From: Firmicutes bacterium CAG:884 | GTDB lineage: Bacteria > Bacillota_I > Bacilli_A > RF39 > UBA660 | NCBI GenBank assembly: GCA_000433875.1 | Contig: HF993331.1 | Coordinates: 1-64,000, forward strand | Direction of reading: 5' to 3' | Length of the DNA: 64,000 nucleotides | Shown here: positions 7,554 through 14,083 of the stretch, piece by piece | Layout: every line of letters starts with the position of its first letter | How positions within the stretch are numbered: position 1 is the stretch's first letter | The notes under the pieces: model-generated | What the model was told of the DNA's origin: nothing | Databases searched by the model: none | The model's input: only the letters and a program-made list of their open reading frames with translations | Translations under genes and position numbers: made by a program

Positions 7554-9023
7554 ATGGATAAATTAGAAATAATAAAAAGTATCACTGAAAGAACGAACGG
7601 TGATATATATTTTGGGGTAGTAGGAGCAGTAAGAACAGGAAAATCAACATTTATAAAGAAGGTTATTGAAACACTAGTCGTACCAAATATTGAAGATGAA
7701 TATGAAAAGAAAAGATGTTTAGATGAGATTCCACAATCAGCTCAAGGAAAAACAATAATGACAACAGAACCAAAGTTCGTGCCATCAAATGCAGCAAATA
7801 TCAAAATTGATAACTTTGAAGCAAGTGTTCGACTAGTTGATTGCGTAGGTTACGTAATAAAAGGTGCCAAAGGATATGAAGATGAAAATGGACCAAGAAT
7901 GGTTCATACACCATGGTATGATGAAGCATTACCATTTGTAGAAGCAGCCGAAATAGGAACAGAAAAAGTTATTAAAGACCATTCAACAATTGGAATAGTT
8001 GTAACAACTGATGGATCAATAGGGGAGTTTGAAAGAGAAGAATATGTAGAATGTGAAAAAAGAGTTGTAACCGAATTAAAAGAAATCGGTAAACCATTCA
8101 TCGTATTATTAAACTCAACACACCCAATGCTACCAGAAACAGAAAAATTATCAGAAAAATTAAGAGAAGAATACAATGTACCAACCTTACCAATAAATAT
8201 TGAAAATATGAACGAAAAAGATATTTATGGAATCCTAAGAGAAGCACTATATGAATTCCCGGTATTAGAAGTTAAAGTAAATATGCCAGAATGGATAGCT
8301 TGTTTAGATGCAAATAATTGGCTAAAGAAAATATACATTGAAAAAATAAGAGAAAGCGTTGTTGAAGTCGATAAATTAAGAGATATTGAAACAATCAATA
8401 AACACTTTACAGACTGTGAATATATTGAAAAATCTTACATTTCAGAAGTAGACACCGGATCTGGAATAGTAACTATATCATTAAAAGCACCAAAAGAATT
8501 ATATAATACTGTTCTAAATGAAATAATTGGCGTAGAAATAAGAAATAAAACAGACCTTTTAAAACTAATGCAAGAATACAATGAAGCAAAAGTAGAATAT
8601 GACCAAGTAAAAACAGCTCTAAAAATGGTAAAAGCAACCGGGTATGGAATCGCAACCCCATCTCTAAAAGATATGAAACTAGATACACCAGAGGTAATTA
8701 AACAAGGAAGTAGATACGGAATTAGACTAAAAGCAGTCGCACCATCAATACATATGATAAGAGTTGATGTTGACTCAACATTTGAACCAATTATCGGAAC
8801 AGAAGTACAATCTAAAGAACTAATCGACCATCTAGTTAAAGATACTGATTCAAACAACGTATGGAAATCAGAAATATTCGGAAGATCACTTGATGTAATC
8901 GTTCAAGAAGGAATTCAAACAAAACTTTCTATAATGCCAGAGACAATAAGATATAAATTACAACAAACACTAACAAAAGTAGTAAACAAAGGTTCTTCAA
9001 CAATGATAACCATAGTATTATAA
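7554..9023 (+). CDS. spoIVA: Spore coat morphogenetic ATPase SpoIVA
   Basis: SpoIVA is the coat base-layer protein. It hydrolyses ATP and polymerises on the outer forespore membrane, anchored through SpoVM. The 489 residues match the family length of about 492. A TRAFAC-type P-loop GAVRTGKST lies near residues 24-32, with the characteristic IPQSAQGKTIMTTEPKFVP just downstream. Further family hallmarks are VRLVDCVGY, the HSTIGIVVTTDGSI stretch and a conserved C-terminal part ending in the hydrophobic TMITIVL. The gene is monocistronic with its own candidate sigma-E promoter and terminator. This is among the strongest signs that the organism makes endospores. Confidence 0.97.
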   Translation: MDKLEIIKSITERTNGDIYFGVVGAVRTGKSTFIKKVIETLVVPNIEDEYEKKRCLDEIPQSAQGKTIMTTEPKFVPSNAANIKIDNFEASVRLVDCVGYVIKGAKGYEDENGPRMVHTPWYDEALPFVEAAEIGTEKVIKDHSTIGIVVTTDGSIGEFEREEYVECEKRVVTELKEIGKPFIVLLNSTHPMLPETEKLSEKLREEYNVPTLPINIENMNEKDIYGILREALYEFPVLEVKVNMPEWIACLDANNWLKKIYIEKIRESVVEVDKLRDIETINKHFTDCEYIEKSYISEVDTGSGIVTISLKAPKELYNTVLNEIIGVEIRNKTDLLKLMQEYNEAKVEYDQVKTALKMVKATGYGIATPSLKDMKLDTPEVIKQGSRYGIRLKAVAPSIHMIRVDVDSTFEPIIGTEVQSKELIDHLVKDTDSNNVWKSEIFGRSLDVIVQEGIQTKLSIMPETIRYKLQQTLTKVVNKGSSTMITIVL

Positions 9024-9043
9024 ATGCCATTAAGGCATTTTTT
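9022..9043 (+). terminator. Terminator of spoIVA
   Basis: Stem AAATGCC/GGCATTT with loop ATTAA, then Ts. Confidence 0.85.
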
Positions 9044-9073
9044 ACATTTTTTGACAAAATTATCGAAAAACTA

Positions 9074-9102
9074 TTGCATACCTAAAAAAGATGTGCTACA
9101 AT
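9074..9102 (+). promoter_or_regulatory. Strong promoter of the untranslated RNA
   Basis: TTGCAT, 17 bases, TACAAT, with an extended -10 TGC immediately upstream. The expected transcription start is near 9109. The hup promoter downstream has the same -35 and spacing. Confidence 0.7.
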
Positions 9103-9108
9103 ATAATT

Positions 9109-9520
9109 GCTTAGTAAGAGTAAACCCTAATAGGGTACTTAATATTTTATGATTTTATAAATTAATGTTTATTCTTTTGATTAAATGATTAATATTATAA
9201 CTTATAAAATAACTAGTGATTTTATATCACGAATGACTGTCTGAAGATGGTCGGTATTATATAGAGTATAATACAAGTCAGTACTTCTATAAAATAGGAA
9301 TAAAGAAGCAGGAAAAATTTATTAATTGTTATTAATAAATCCTTATCAGCGCTAAGCAAAAGCAATTGTTTTATGAGAAAGTAAACTCAAATGATAAGAC
9401 GTTGTGGTGAATACTGATAATATTCATTTAGTATTTATATTAGATAAAGCCTAATATAAATGGTACAACAATTTCTAAAAAACTCAAAACAGTATAGTTT
9501 ATCAGGCCGTACTGTTTTTT
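9109..9520 (+). ncRNA. Unassigned structured RNA of about 410 nt
   Basis: A stretch bounded by a good extended -10 promoter and an intrinsic terminator, with no credible coding frame on either strand. Complementary arms can be read directly: ACCCT/AGGGT (9124/9132), ATTTTATAA/TTATAAAAT (9152/9202) enclosing ATTAAT/ATTAAT, GTGAT/ATCAC (9216/9226), GTATTATA/TATAATAC (9254/9267), a 10-bp hairpin 9317-9340, CTTATCA/TGATAAG (9342/9392), and a three-way junction closed by GTTGT/ACAAC (9401/9465) with arms TGAATA/TATTCA and an 11-bp stem 9433-9461. I looked for the signatures of RNase P RNA, tmRNA, SRP RNA and 6S RNA and found none. The flanking genes (spoIVA, hup) have their own signals, so this looks like a free-standing RNA. 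Confidence 0.65.
9486..9520 (+). terminator. Terminator of the unassigned RNA
   Basis: A 9-bp stem AAAACAGTA/TACTGTTTT with the T run partly inside the right arm. Confidence 0.8.
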
Positions 9521-9562
9521 GGTGTAAAAAAACAAAAACTATTAAAAAATAATAAAAAAGTG

Positions 9563-9591
9563 TTGCATTTATTATATAAAAATGGTAACAT
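9563..9591 (+). promoter_or_regulatory. Promoter of hup
   Basis: TTGCAT, 17 bases, TAACAT with TGG directly before it (extended -10). Confidence 0.65.
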
Positions 9592-9637
9592 TTAAATGTA
9601 GGCAAGATAAGCTTACTAACATGTATAGGAGGTAAAC

Positions 9638-9910
9638 ATGACAAAAACAGATTTAGTAAACTATATGGCTGAAGAAACAGGCATGACAAAAGCAGATGCA
9701 ACACGTGCTTTAGAAGCAATGTTAAATGGCGTTGTAAAAGGTTTAAAAACAGAAAAGAAAGTTGCATTAACAGGATTTATGACATTTACTGCTAAAGAAA
9801 AAGAAGCAGCAACTCGTCGTAATCCACGTACAGGTGAACCAGTTGAGACTCCTGCACATACTGCAGTTACATTTAAAGCAGGATCTAAATTAAAAGAAGC
9901 TTTAAATTAA
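9638..9910 (+). CDS. hup: DNA-binding protein HU
   Basis: A 90-residue histone-like protein that bends DNA as a dimer and compacts the nucleoid. The family pattern is complete: MTKTDLVNYMAEE at the start, then GFMTFTAKEKEAATRRNPRTGEPVETPA, the beta-arm that inserts into the minor groove, then VTFKAGSKLKEALN at the end. The RBS AGGAGG lies 7 bases before the ATG. Strong promoter, short unit, own terminator. IHF is excluded by length and by the Gram-positive context. Confidence 0.97.
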   Translation: MTKTDLVNYMAEETGMTKADATRALEAMLNGVVKGLKTEKKVALTGFMTFTAKEKEAATRRNPRTGEPVETPAHTAVTFKAGSKLKEALN

Positions 9911-9931
9911 AAGGCATCACGCCTTTTTTTT
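9909..9931 (+). terminator. Terminator of hup
   Basis: AAAAGGC-ATCAC-GCCTTTT plus a T run, overlapping the end of hup. Confidence 0.85.
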
Positions 9932-9950
9932 CTCGTAAAGGAATGATAAA

Positions 9951-11033
9951 ATGTATGAAAACGCAATAGAAGTATTAAAAATACTAGAAAAGAATAACTA
10001 TCAAGCATATATAGTAGGTGGATTTCCAAGAGACTTATATCTAAAAAGAAAAAGCTCTGATGTCGATATATGTACAAACGCAAGGCCAAAAGATTTAACC
10101 AATATATTTGATGATACTAAAATAACAAATATAGAATACGGATGTGTTATTGTAAAACATAAAGGAACACTATTCGCTCTAACAACATTTAGAAGCGATA
10201 ACAATTATAAGGACTTTAGAAAACCAGAAAGTATAAACTATGTCGATGACCTATTAGAAGACTTAAATAGAAGAGACTTTATAATAAATACAATGTGTAT
10301 AGATATAAATGGCAATCTAATAGATATGCTTGATGCCAAAAAAGATTTAGACAAAAAAATAATAAGAACAGTTGGTGACAGTGATAAAAAAATAGAAGAA
10401 GATGCCCTAAGAATATTAAGAGCAGTTCGCTTTGCAACAACCCTTAACTTTAAATTAGATGAAAACTTAAAAAGTTCAATCATTAAATATAAAGATAATT
10501 TAAAAAAACTATCATACACAAGAAAAAAAGAAGAACTTGAAAAAATATTTTCATCCCCAAACAATAATTACGGCATTAATCTATTAAAAGAATTAAAATT
10601 AGAAGAGCCCCTTGATATAAATCTTAATATCATTGTAACTCAATCATCTCTTGGAATATGGGCCCAAATAAATAATGACAAATATCCATTTACCAAACAA
10701 GAAAAAGAAACAATTAAAAAAGTAAATGAAAGTTTAAATGAAAATATTTTGGAACCAAACACATTATATAAAAAAGGATTGTATGTAGCATCGCTAGTTG
10801 GTGAAATAAAACAAATACCAAAAAAAGAAATATTAAAAATATATAATGAATTACCAATCCACGACAAAATGGAAATAAATATTGAACCACTAGAAATATG
10901 CGAATATCTAAACATTGAACCAAGCTATGTTCTTCATCATATATTAGATGATATAGAAAATCAAATAATAAATAAAAAATTCAAAAATGAAAAAGAAATT
11001 ATCAAAAAATATTTAAATAAATATAAAAAATGA
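9951..11033 (+). CDS. cca: CCA-adding tRNA nucleotidyltransferase
   Basis: Class II nucleotidyltransferase that repairs or adds the 3' CCA of tRNAs. The head domain shows YIVGGFPRDLYL followed by SDVDICTNARP with the two catalytic aspartates (SDVDI, residues about 35-39). RRDFIINTMCID and the EDALRILRAVRFATTL helix, typical of the polyA-polymerase/CCA head and neck, follow. The C-terminal body (about 200-360) is divergent and lysine-rich. At 360 residues it is slightly shorter than Bacillus Cca (about 397). RBS AAAGGA at 9937-9942. Both tRNAs in this window already encode CCA, so here the enzyme may mainly repair. Confidence 0.9.
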   Translation: MYENAIEVLKILEKNNYQAYIVGGFPRDLYLKRKSSDVDICTNARPKDLTNIFDDTKITNIEYGCVIVKHKGTLFALTTFRSDNNYKDFRKPESINYVDDLLEDLNRRDFIINTMCIDINGNLIDMLDAKKDLDKKIIRTVGDSDKKIEEDALRILRAVRFATTLNFKLDENLKSSIIKYKDNLKKLSYTRKKEELEKIFSSPNNNYGINLLKELKLEEPLDINLNIIVTQSSLGIWAQINNDKYPFTKQEKETIKKVNESLNENILEPNTLYKKGLYVASLVGEIKQIPKKEILKIYNELPIHDKMEINIEPLEICEYLNIEPSYVLHHILDDIENQIINKKFKNEKEIIKKYLNKYKK

Positions 11034-11059
11034 TATAATATTAAGAAAGAAGGTGCAAG

Positions 11060-11680
11060 ATGATAGATAAAATAACAAATATTTTAAAACAAAAACCATT
11101 AATAATACCACAAAGTTTGTTTTACAATTATAAAAAATTAAACATAAATGAACAAGACCTATTAGTACTTATCTTTTTACTAAATAGCGAGGAAACATTC
11201 AACCCAATGTTAATATCATCAAATATGCAAATAAAAATAGATGAAGTAATGAAATCAATTAATAATCTAATAAATCAAAAACTAATAGAAATTGATACAA
11301 TAAAAGAAAACAAAATAAAAGAAGTTACAAACCTAAATAAATTATATGAAAAACTTGCACTTCTCCTAAGTAATGAAAATAAAGAAAATAATAAAGATAT
11401 CTATAAAAAATTTGAAGAGGAACTAGGTCGTACCCTTGCACCGACAGAAGTAACAATGATAGCCGATTTAAAAGAAAATTATAGTGAAGAATTAATACTA
11501 TATGCATTAAAAAACGCTATAATTAATGGAGCAAGAAATCTAAGATATATAGATTCAACCTTAAAAAATTGGAAAACATCTGGATATAAAACAAAAGAAG
11601 ACGTAGAAAATAATCAAAAAAAATTTAAACAAGAAAGAAAACCTGAAATAATAGATTACGATTGGTTAAATGAAAGCTGA
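11060..11680 (+). CDS. dnaD: DnaD-like replication initiation protein
   Basis: A 206-residue primosomal protein; in Bacillus DnaD helps load the replicative helicase at DnaA/PriA sites. The N-terminal half (about 15-95) looks like the winged-helix DDBH1 domain (LLVLIFLLNS----NPMLISSNMQI). The C-terminal half is the DDBH2 domain: FEEELGRTLAPTEV, then YSEELILYALKNAIING, and the hallmark YIDSTLKNWKTSGYKT. The last 11 bases overlap nth, the classical dnaD-nth pair. RBS AAGG at 11049-11052. Well supported despite low overall conservation of the N-terminus. Confidence 0.9.
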   Translation: MIDKITNILKQKPLIIPQSLFYNYKKLNINEQDLLVLIFLLNSEETFNPMLISSNMQIKIDEVMKSINNLINQKLIEIDTIKENKIKEVTNLNKLYEKLALLLSNENKENNKDIYKKFEEELGRTLAPTEVTMIADLKENYSEELILYALKNAIINGARNLRYIDSTLKNWKTSGYKTKEDVENNQKKFKQERKPEIIDYDWLNES

Positions 11681-12272
11681 AGAAATTGTAAAATATCTAG
11701 ATGAAATAATACCAAACCCAAGATGTGAATTAAATTATAACAAAGATTATGAACTACTAATTGCAACAGCCTTAAGTGCTCAAACAACTGATAAAAGAGT
11801 TAATGAAGTAACATCAGTTCTTTTCAAAAAATATCAGACACTTAAAGATTTAAAAAATGCTGATATAGAGGACATCAAAAAAATAATAAAACCACTCGGA
11901 TCTTTTAATAAAAAAGCTGAATATGTTATTAATATAGCTGAAAAACTAGAACCATTAGGTTATGTTCCAAATGATAGAGCATTTCTTGAAAGTATAAAAG
12001 GTGTCGGAAGAAAAACAACCAATGTTGTATTAAGTAATATCTATGAAGCTCAGTTAATTGCTGTCGATACTCACGTATGCAGAGTAAGCAAAAGAATGGA
12101 AATCGCCAAAGCTAATGATGATGTTCTAATTGTCGAAAAGAAACTGAATAAGTTCTTTAAAGGATATGATTTATCAAGACTCCATCACCAATTAGTACTC
12201 TTTGGCAGATATCACTGCACGGCTAAAAAACCTAAATGTAAAGAGTGTAAATTAAATTGTAAACAGTTTTAA
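11670..12272 (+). CDS. nth: Endonuclease III
   Basis: A bifunctional DNA glycosylase/AP lyase that removes oxidised pyrimidines. Family elements in order: LIATALSAQTTDKRVNEVT near residue 25, the helix-hairpin-helix LESIKGVGRKTTNVVLS with the catalytic lysine, the catalytic aspartate in AVDTHVCRVSKR, and a C-terminal cysteine cluster for a 4Fe-4S centre. The cysteines are spaced C-X6-C-X2-C-X3-C; the usual last gap is X5, so this is slightly short. 200 residues. It starts inside dnaD and is translationally coupled. Confidence 0.95.
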   Translation: MKAEEIVKYLDEIIPNPRCELNYNKDYELLIATALSAQTTDKRVNEVTSVLFKKYQTLKDLKNADIEDIKKIIKPLGSFNKKAEYVINIAEKLEPLGYVPNDRAFLESIKGVGRKTTNVVLSNIYEAQLIAVDTHVCRVSKRMEIAKANDDVLIVEKKLNKFFKGYDLSRLHHQLVLFGRYHCTAKKPKCKECKLNCKQF

Positions 12273-12287
12273 TTTATACTCCTTTTT

Positions 12288-12295
12288 CATATAAT
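12288..12295 (+). promoter_or_regulatory. Possible sigma-E -10 box for yunB
   Basis: CATATAAT fits CATANNNT, and YunB is a sigma-E product in Bacillus. No convincing -35 is seen. Transcription from it would begin at about the A of the start codon (12301). Confidence 0.35.
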
Positions 12296-12300
12296 TTAAT

Positions 12301-12927
12301 ATGAAAAAAAGAATAAGACTAAAAAAGAAAAAAAATATAAAATGGACACTTATTATATTAGTACTATTAATAACATTCATTATTTCCTTAGCATCCAAAC
12401 AAATAAGAAAAAGTGCGCAAATCTATATAGAAGCAAAAACAAAAGAAATAGTATCAAAAGAAATAACGTTAACAATAAAAGATTATTTGCCCAAAGAAAA
12501 TATCTTTAAAATCGAAAAAGATGGAAATGAAATAATCGGTGCCAGTTTAGATAATGAAATAATGAATCAAAAACTAGTATTAATAAATGAAAAAATAGAA
12601 CAAAAACTAGATAGTATGAATAATACTATCATTTTTAAAATGCCATTACTTGCTTCAACGAACAATATTTTTTTTGCAAATAAAGGACCAAAAATACCAA
12701 TAAAATATATGTCAAACGGAAATATAATAAACAATATAAGAACCGAAGTAAAGAATTACGGATTGAATAATGCACTCATAACAGCATATCTAGATTTAAA
12801 CATTGAATGCAGTATTATCTTACCAATAACAATTAAAAAGGTTGAAGTAAATCAAACAATTGTATTAGGAACAAGAATAATTCAAGGGAAAATACCAAAT
12901 TATTATGTCAGTAATAATACAATTTAG
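12301..12927 (+). CDS. yunB: Sporulation protein YunB
   Basis: A 208-residue protein with a basic N-terminus and one transmembrane helix (about residues 13-33), made in the mother cell in Bacillus and needed for efficient sporulation. The second half carries the family pattern KGPKIPIKYMSNGNI, NNALITAYLDLNIECSIILP and RIIQGKIPNYYV. No Shine-Dalgarno is visible before the ATG; the only in-frame alternative upstream is blocked by a TAA at 12292. With the candidate sigma-E -10 at 12288-12295 the message would be leaderless or nearly so. The preceding gene nth ends 28 bases before. Confidence 0.85.
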   Translation: MKKRIRLKKKKNIKWTLIILVLLITFIISLASKQIRKSAQIYIEAKTKEIVSKEITLTIKDYLPKENIFKIEKDGNEIIGASLDNEIMNQKLVLINEKIEQKLDSMNNTIIFKMPLLASTNNIFFANKGPKIPIKYMSNGNIINNIRTEVKNYGLNNALITAYLDLNIECSIILPITIKKVEVNQTIVLGTRIIQGKIPNYYVSNNTI

Positions 12928-12929
12928 AT

Positions 12930-12957
12930 TTGACAATATTATTAAATATGATAAAAT
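12930..12957 (+). promoter_or_regulatory. Promoter of the GNAT-like gene pair
   Basis: Perfect TTGACA, 16 bases, TAAAAT with TGA directly before it. The position shows that the reading frame start near 12930 is not used. Confidence 0.7.
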
Positions 12958-12983
12958 TAAATATAACTAAGGGGGAATATATA

Positions 12984-13508
12984 ATGGCAAGAGTAAAAAT
13001 GACAGAAAAAGAAAAACAATTAGGTCAATTATACAAAAGATTAAAAATCGTTTTAAAAGCATATAATGAGGGAAAAACATATAAGGATTACGAATCAATT
13101 ATTTATGATTTAAAAAAACAAATAGCTGAATTATCAAACAATAACCTATCAGATGGCATATTAAGTATTAGAATCAAAACAATTAAAAATAAAACAACAT
13201 TTTTTGATATCTATGAATTATTAACCGATGAAAAAATTGGTGAAGCAATTGTAGTAATGGAAGGAAAAAATGGATCAATGAACTACAACTTCACAACAAC
13301 AAAAACTAAAGTAGGTTATGACTTAAGGGTAATAAAATTATTATGTATGGATATGACTGATAAAGGAATAGAAATGGTTAATACAAGACAATCAAAAGAA
13401 AATATTGAAACAAACGCCGCACTTAACTCATATGGCGCTGTAAAACAATTAACCCAAGTAACGCCGTATAATGAATATCAAATCAATTTAAATAAAAGAG
13501 GTAAATAA
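12984..13508 (+). CDS. Unknown protein, possibly GNAT-like; tandem paralogue 1
   Basis: A 174-residue soluble protein. It opens with a charged helical segment (residues 5-50, REKQ/K-rich) followed by strands. The stretch KIGEAIVVMEGKNGSMNYNF, then GYDLRVIKLLCMDMTDKGIEMVNTRQSK and N-aalNsYGAVK, has the strand-helix-strand order of a GNAT acetyltransferase core, but the acetyl-CoA loop Q/RxxGxG/A is not clear. The start at 12984 is set by GGGGGAA at 12970-12976. It is paralogous to the next gene, which begins 1 base after its stop: same LxxLYKRL/LRTLHKKI start, same IIYDxKKQI motif, same YDLR-IKLLC motif. Function not recognised. Confidence 0.75.
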   Translation: MARVKMTEKEKQLGQLYKRLKIVLKAYNEGKTYKDYESIIYDLKKQIAELSNNNLSDGILSIRIKTIKNKTTFFDIYELLTDEKIGEAIVVMEGKNGSMNYNFTTTKTKVGYDLRVIKLLCMDMTDKGIEMVNTRQSKENIETNAALNSYGAVKQLTQVTPYNEYQINLNKRGK

Positions 13509-13509
13509 A

Positions 13510-14010
13510 ATGAATAGATCACAAGAACTAGACCTTCTGCGCACACTTCATAAAAAAATTGAAAACGCTGAAAGATCATTAAAACTAGGAAAAACCAACA
13601 GAGATTATCTAGCAATCATTTATGATGCTAAAAAACAAATCCAAATGATTAATACAAAACTAGCAGATGATAAAATCACATTAAGAATAAATAAAGTAGA
13701 AGAAGACACTATTTCCTTTATTGTTGATGAAAATTTAGCAAATGAAGAAATAGGTCACGCTAAAATAAAAATGGTTAAAAATGTTGGAATACTAGAATAT
13801 TCCCTAACTCAAAAAGCAACTAAACAAAACTATGACTTAAGAATGATAAAATTATTATGTCAATTTATGAAAAGACAAGGATTAACTGAAGTTAGAACAA
13901 TGACATATAAAGAAGAAGTAGAAAAAAGCAACTGCTTATGTTTAGCAGGAGCTAAAACAGACCCAACAAAAATAAGACCATACAATGTATATAGTTTGAA
14001 AATAAAGTAG
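13510..14010 (+). CDS. Unknown protein, possibly GNAT-like; tandem paralogue 2
   Basis: A 166-residue soluble protein paralogous to the preceding one along its whole length. Shared features in order: N-terminal helical hairpin (about 1-50) with AIIYDAKKQIQ, a three-strand sheet ending in EIGHAKIKMVKNVGILEYSL, and NYDLRMIKLLCQFMKRQGLTEV followed by NCLCLAGAK. The G-H/E-A strand followed by a long helix is reminiscent of degenerate GNAT proteins. Two cysteines (CLC) replace NAA of the paralogue. The two genes share one promoter and one terminator. RBS GAGGTAAA at 13498-13505. Confidence 0.75.
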   Translation: MNRSQELDLLRTLHKKIENAERSLKLGKTNRDYLAIIYDAKKQIQMINTKLADDKITLRINKVEEDTISFIVDENLANEEIGHAKIKMVKNVGILEYSLTQKATKQNYDLRMIKLLCQFMKRQGLTEVRTMTYKEEVEKSNCLCLAGAKTDPTKIRPYNVYSLKIK

Positions 14011-14027
14011 ATATTATCTACTTTTTA
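14004..14027 (+). terminator. Terminator of the GNAT-like pair
   Basis: AAAGTAGAT-ATT-ATCTACTTT and Ts; the left arm contains the stop codon. Confidence 0.85.
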
Positions 14028-14056
14028 TTTACATTTAATAAAAAAAATGCTACTCT
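14028..14056 (+). promoter_or_regulatory. Promoter of dxs
   Basis: TTTACA, 17 bases, TACTCT with extended TGC. Confidence 0.5.
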
Positions 14057-14083
14057 ATATGTACTAGTTAAGAAGGTGAAGAA

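Noticed and set aside
9051..9056. TTGACA as -35 for the unassigned RNA
   Set aside because: At 17 bases downstream there is TTGCAT, not a -10. The TTGCAT/TACAAT pair with extended TGC is the better promoter.
9109..9520. Known RNA classes (RNase P RNA, tmRNA, SRP RNA, 6S) for this transcript
   Set aside because: No GAGGAAAGTCC or ACAGAA-type RNase P blocks, no tRNA-like ends or CCA for tmRNA, no GGAAG-AGCA tetraloop region for SRP, and no single long bubble hairpin for 6S.
12930..12983. Longer start for the first GNAT-like protein
   Set aside because: The bases form a TTGACA-N16-TAAAAT promoter, and a perfect RBS precedes the ATG at 12984.
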